Program-made: the position numbers and the translations under genes
In this document: positions 60,510 through 64,000 of the stretch, one piece after another
Position numbering within the stretch: position 1 is the stretch's first letter
Layout: each line of letters opens with the position of its first letter
Origin: Ehretia macrophylla
Taxonomy: Eukaryota > Streptophyta > Magnoliopsida > Boraginales > Ehretiaceae
Assembly: GCA_037974665.1 (NCBI GenBank)
Contig: CM075773.1
Coordinates: 64,710,263 to 64,774,262, forward strand
Reading direction: 5' to 3'
Length of the DNA stretch: 64,000 bases
The notes under the pieces: model-generated
Databases searched by the model: none
What the model saw: the letters and a program-made list of their open reading frames with translations, nothing else
Told to the model about the DNA's origin: nothing

Positions 60510-60665
60510 CATCCGGTTGACTCAATTGACCTAATCCACTCGACTGGATCATGACCAATGATATCCAGTTGACTGATCCAGTCAACCTGATCATGGTCAG
60601 CAATTTTCGGTCGATTGATCCGATCGACTGGCATCAGATCCGGTCGACTGGATCCTGCAGCACAA
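60510..60665. repeat. GTCGACTGGATC-rich LTR block
   Basis: At least six degenerate units of the form (C)GGTCGACTGGATC / CCAGTTGACT. The corresponding block of the solo LTR is at 52755-52870. Nearly self-complementary units, as in the spacer at 15240-15510. Confidence 0.65.
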
Positions 60666-60745
60666 TGCAAGGATTTTCTTGCTTCTTTTTGCTTGGATTT
60701 ATATCTAAACATATTGTACACCTAAGAAAGTTTGCTAAACAACAT

Positions 60746-63103
60746 TGTCACGCCCTAACTCGACCCCACTTACAATCAGTCAGGATGTAACAGAATTTCG
60801 GCAATATAATGACAGTAATTAAAATACTGAGGCTCTAAACCAACCTCTCAGAATATCATACAACCAAACTCCTCAATTAAGTTAACAACATACAACATAA
60901 CCATATTATACAATAATCATTCTTAGTTATACGCCTCCATTCCAACATAATACCTTAACTTTAACATACATATCAAAATAGATTATAAACCAACTTGGTA
61001 ATCTAAACATGATCAAAAGAAGACTACTAAACCATTATACATAAGTCTTTAAGTAAAAGTAGGTTTATAATACATCATAATACATCAACTACAAACAATC
61101 TCATGGCAATGACTCCTGCACATACGACTTATCCACGAAAGACATATTTTCCCCTTCAAGAGGCACATACCCGTAGTCAGAATCAGTAACACCTGCATGC
61201 ATGCAATAATAGAGAGTGAGCTTATATAAAACAAGCTCAGTGAGGATCCGATAGATCTCTAACAGTATTTACTATACTCCTTGAAAATGATCATTTGAGT
61301 AGTAAACACACAATAAAATTTCAATAACAATAAAAACATATAACTATAATGACCAATCAATAAAGGATACTCTAGTTGGTGTAGCTCCAAACGCCATCAC
61401 GATCTCAACCGTTCTTCTTATAACTCCCCATTACTCACGCACCTGAGGTACCTCACTAGCCCCTCCCTCCATGACACCTCCGTTATGCAAGCTGGGGGTA
61501 GCCTCTGGTAGTCATGCCATTATCAACCCGACAGCCCAATGCTGCCCGAGAGGTGGCACACACATACCAAGACTCAACAATAATAATAAACATCGTATCA
61601 TAGGAGGACAACCTTTACCGTTGACTATCTCCCGGTTCATCAATAATCAATCAATAATTATATTTTCATCAATATAACATCAAGTAATCAATTAAACAAT
61701 AAACAACTAAGTTAGATGACAAAGTAGGCCATCCAACATAACATGCATTAAACACACAATCAAACCCTAATCTAACCATTAACAACTCACAATTCAATCA
61801 CTCAAACACCACCCAATCAACTAAAGGCATAATTCAACATTTTAAAGAAAGACAACCTAAACTTCAAATAATCATATCTTACATTCTACTAATCCAAACA
61901 ACTCCAAATCAGTTTCTATCACTCACCCATTCAATCAACTACATTAGCCCTCTCGGAAACCAACCAAGACACATCAAAATCAAGCCCAACAACCCTAAAA
62001 CCTCAATGCACCTAGGCTGAAATTTTTGAATTTTCACACAAACATCGCAATCAAAAATTCGGCATTATAACAACGCTACCATGTAATTAAAAAACTTTTA
62101 GAAATCGACGGCAATCGATTCCAACCATTACAACTCAAAATATTCAACAATTGGCCAATCTATCAACTTTAAATACCCGAAAATAAAAATTTATGCTACA
62201 ACAGTTCAAATCTCACAAGAATACATATAATCGATCCTTAGCATGCACTGAGCAATAATATAACTTCAAATTAACATTCTAATGGTTCAAAATGCAATTA
62301 TAAGCAAAAACATAAAAAATAACTTTTGAGATCTATAATTTTTCTCTTACCTTTGATCCGAAACAAGCCTAGATATGCGTGCTATGCGTGCCCAACAAGC
62401 GGAATCCAATTCGGTACGAAAAACTACGGACAAAAACTAGCCTTTTCTATTAAATTTTACTTTGAAATTTCTTTCTCTTTTCACCCTTGAAGCTCTCAGC
62501 CATGTGTGTGAGGTTGAGTGTGTTTTTATGCTTTGAAAGTGTGTGTTGATGCATATAAGCTAAGGTCAAATAAATTAAAAGAAAGTCAAAGTAGTTATTT
62601 AGTCTTTTAATTCTATTTTTTAGTCTTTTAATTCATTTAATGACTATTTCTTGCTCAACTATTAAATTAACAACTAATTAATTCTAGACATTATATTTTA
62701 GGTGACAAAGAGTTTTACATTAAAATAGTTTCACCCGAGTCGGCTTAAAACTCGTTTTCTTGCAAAAGAAAGTATAAAAATCTTTAAAATTTCAAAACCG
62801 ATTCTAAATCCGTTTTAATCAAACACGGGTCTATTAATACCCGAGGACTAGGTTTTAAAATGTTTAAAATACCCCTATAAAAATTTTAGCAGACAGTTGC
62901 TCAAAACACTATTCACTAAAATCGACGATAAAATTTCTGATTCCGTTTTTTATGAAAATTTCATGAATGCAAACTTAGCATGTATTAGGAGTATTAATCA
63001 CATTTTTAACACATTCTAAGTCATATAGCACATAAACAGATCAATTCACACAAAACGAGATAAAACACGTAAATTGAGATAAAGTAAAATATGGGGTCTC
63101 ACA
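60746..63103 (-). repeat. Nested solo LTR, 2358 bp
   Basis: On the minus strand it starts TGTGAGACCCCATATTTTAC (63103) and ends GGGGTCGAGTTAGGGCGTGA then CA (60746). Direct repeats AACAT flank it at 60741-60745 and 63104-63108. It has the same general plan as the host LTR (GAGACCCC start, CTCACTGAGCTTG block near 61240, CGTGACA end) but a different body. No internal retrotransposon sequence; it is a solo LTR. Confidence 0.85.
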
Positions 63104-63969
63104 AACATAATAAGCTCAAGAACATGTATACAACCCATTTGAATCAAGCAACAAGTCAAGAACACTTAAGCCACTATAAAAGTTCTTATGGTCTTGACAA
63201 CCAACTTCACCTTTATCCTACCATTCTAGCTCTTCCCACACAAGCATAGATCATCATACAACTTCCACCACAACTTTTGAACCTATCAAGAATCATCAAA
63301 AGCTCATTAGACCAAGCACTAGCTTAACTACACAAAATAGAACTCAATCTTGCAATAACTCTAACACATATCCATCGTAAGCAAGAGAATCATTAACATA
63401 CACTAAATAATCTTGAATGAGCTTGAGAAAATGCTTTTGAAAGAATCCCTCACCTCAATCTTGAGTTTGAGAAGCAAAATGAACAATAGATACACTTGAT
63501 GCTAGCTAGAATTTGCAAGAAGAATGGTTGAAAATGGCTTGAAATTCTCTCTTATTCCCTCTTCTTCTTCATTATTTTCTTCTTTCTCTCTTCCTTTCTC
63601 TTTTTTCTCTCCTCTTCAGATCGTATGGGTGTGTGCTTTTGGTGTGAGAGCCAATAGGTGTGTGTGTATGTAGTATGATGTATGTATTTGTTAGGTAGGA
63701 TATTTTGCAAGATAGAAAAATGACTAAAGAGCCCTCTTAACTTATTGCTTATTTACAAGCTTGCCATTTATTTCAAATTCAATTGTTTTAGTTAGCTATT
63801 ATGACATGGTGGAATTCAATTAATGCCTATGATATTGAAAACACGTAAGTAATCATGAATGCACGTTAAACGAGGCATGTGCACGTAAAACGATATAAAT
63901 GCCTATTAAATGATACAAAAATATATGAAATATTATAAAATGCATATGGGCTCTATACGGGGTCTCACA

Positions 63970-63985
63970 TCCTTCCCTCCTTAAT
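63970..63985 (-). other. Polypurine tract
   Basis: On the minus strand TTAAGGAGGGAAGGA directly precedes the LTR start. This primes plus-strand DNA synthesis in LTR retrotransposons and fixes the orientation of the element. Confidence 0.8.
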
Positions 63986-64000
63986 AGAATTGTGCCCTCG

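Larger units (their letters stand above)
58914..63969 (-). repeat. 3' LTR of a minus-strand gypsy element, interrupted
   Basis: On the minus strand the LTR starts TGTGAGACCCCGTATAGAGC (63969) and ends GGGGTCGCGGCGTAACA (58914). It is homologous to the solo LTR at 51858-54389. A purine-rich tract lies just before its start at 63970-63985, so this is the 3' LTR and the element's coding part lies beyond 64000. Without the nested solo LTR its length is about 2.7 kb. A CTCAATCTTGAG/GAAGCAAAATG region near 63450 corresponds to 52330 in the solo copy. Confidence 0.82.

Overview
The window looks like nuclear DNA of a eudicot plant. It is AT-rich, host genes carry introns with consensus GT/AG ends, microsatellites are frequent, and most of the length is nested transposable elements of plant lineages (Copia, Athila/Tat-type and other Ty3/gypsy, L1-type LINE, hAT, PIF/Harbinger, MITEs). 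The species cannot be named from what I can see. Three host genes are supported: the 3' end of a NUP85-like nucleoporin gene (1-586, +), a complete five-exon MUN-domain 'protein unc-13 homolog' gene (23696-29573, -; exons sum to 2991 nt, 996 aa), and a single-exon F-box/LRR gene (45043-46128, +; 361 aa).

Layout. 0.6-1.5 kb: flank of the nucleoporin gene. 1.5-14.07 kb: a degenerate minus-strand LINE opened by successive insertions. A 9.2-kb hAT transposon (3612-12825, 8-bp target duplication GTCAATTT) splits its endonuclease domain. A Copia retrotransposon (about 4351-9991) splits the hAT transposase. A mosaic of organelle-derived DNA (psbD and rpoA fragments) sits inside the right Copia LTR (about 8681-9888). 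A second, 1.1-kb non-autonomous hAT (12907-14007) lies in the same LINE. 14.07-23.2 kb: two Athila/Tat-like LTR regions, one pair of LTRs forming a 2.5-kb head-to-head palindrome, then a deleted PIF/Harbinger element holding four 79-bp repeats. 23.4-29.6 kb: the unc-13-like gene, with two adjacent AT-rich MITEs starting about 138 bp upstream of its ATG. 30.6-44.9 kb: gene-free, AT-rich DNA with small foldback/MITE elements and three G/C homopolymers in or near this part of the window. 45.0-46.2 kb: the F-box/LRR gene, whose last 80 bp are tandemly duplicated. 46.2-51 kb: MITE, LINE-like remnant, simple repeats. 51-64 kb: a gag-like (Transposase_28 type) ORF cut by a 2.5-kb solo LTR (5-bp TSD GTATC), a hAT-type MITE, a minus-strand Tat-lineage gypsy pol remnant, and a minus-strand 3' LTR that itself contains another solo LTR (TSD AACAT). 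The body of the last retrotransposon lies beyond 64000.

The genes do not form a functional cluster. The main story is insertion history, which the reading frames and target-site duplications allow to be ordered. I found no evidence of a new defence, metabolic or regulatory system. The most notable points are the four-level nest with organelle DNA at its core, the inverted LTR palindrome, MITEs placed as the proximal promoter of the unc-13-like gene, and three long-LTR copies of one related family, two of them solo.
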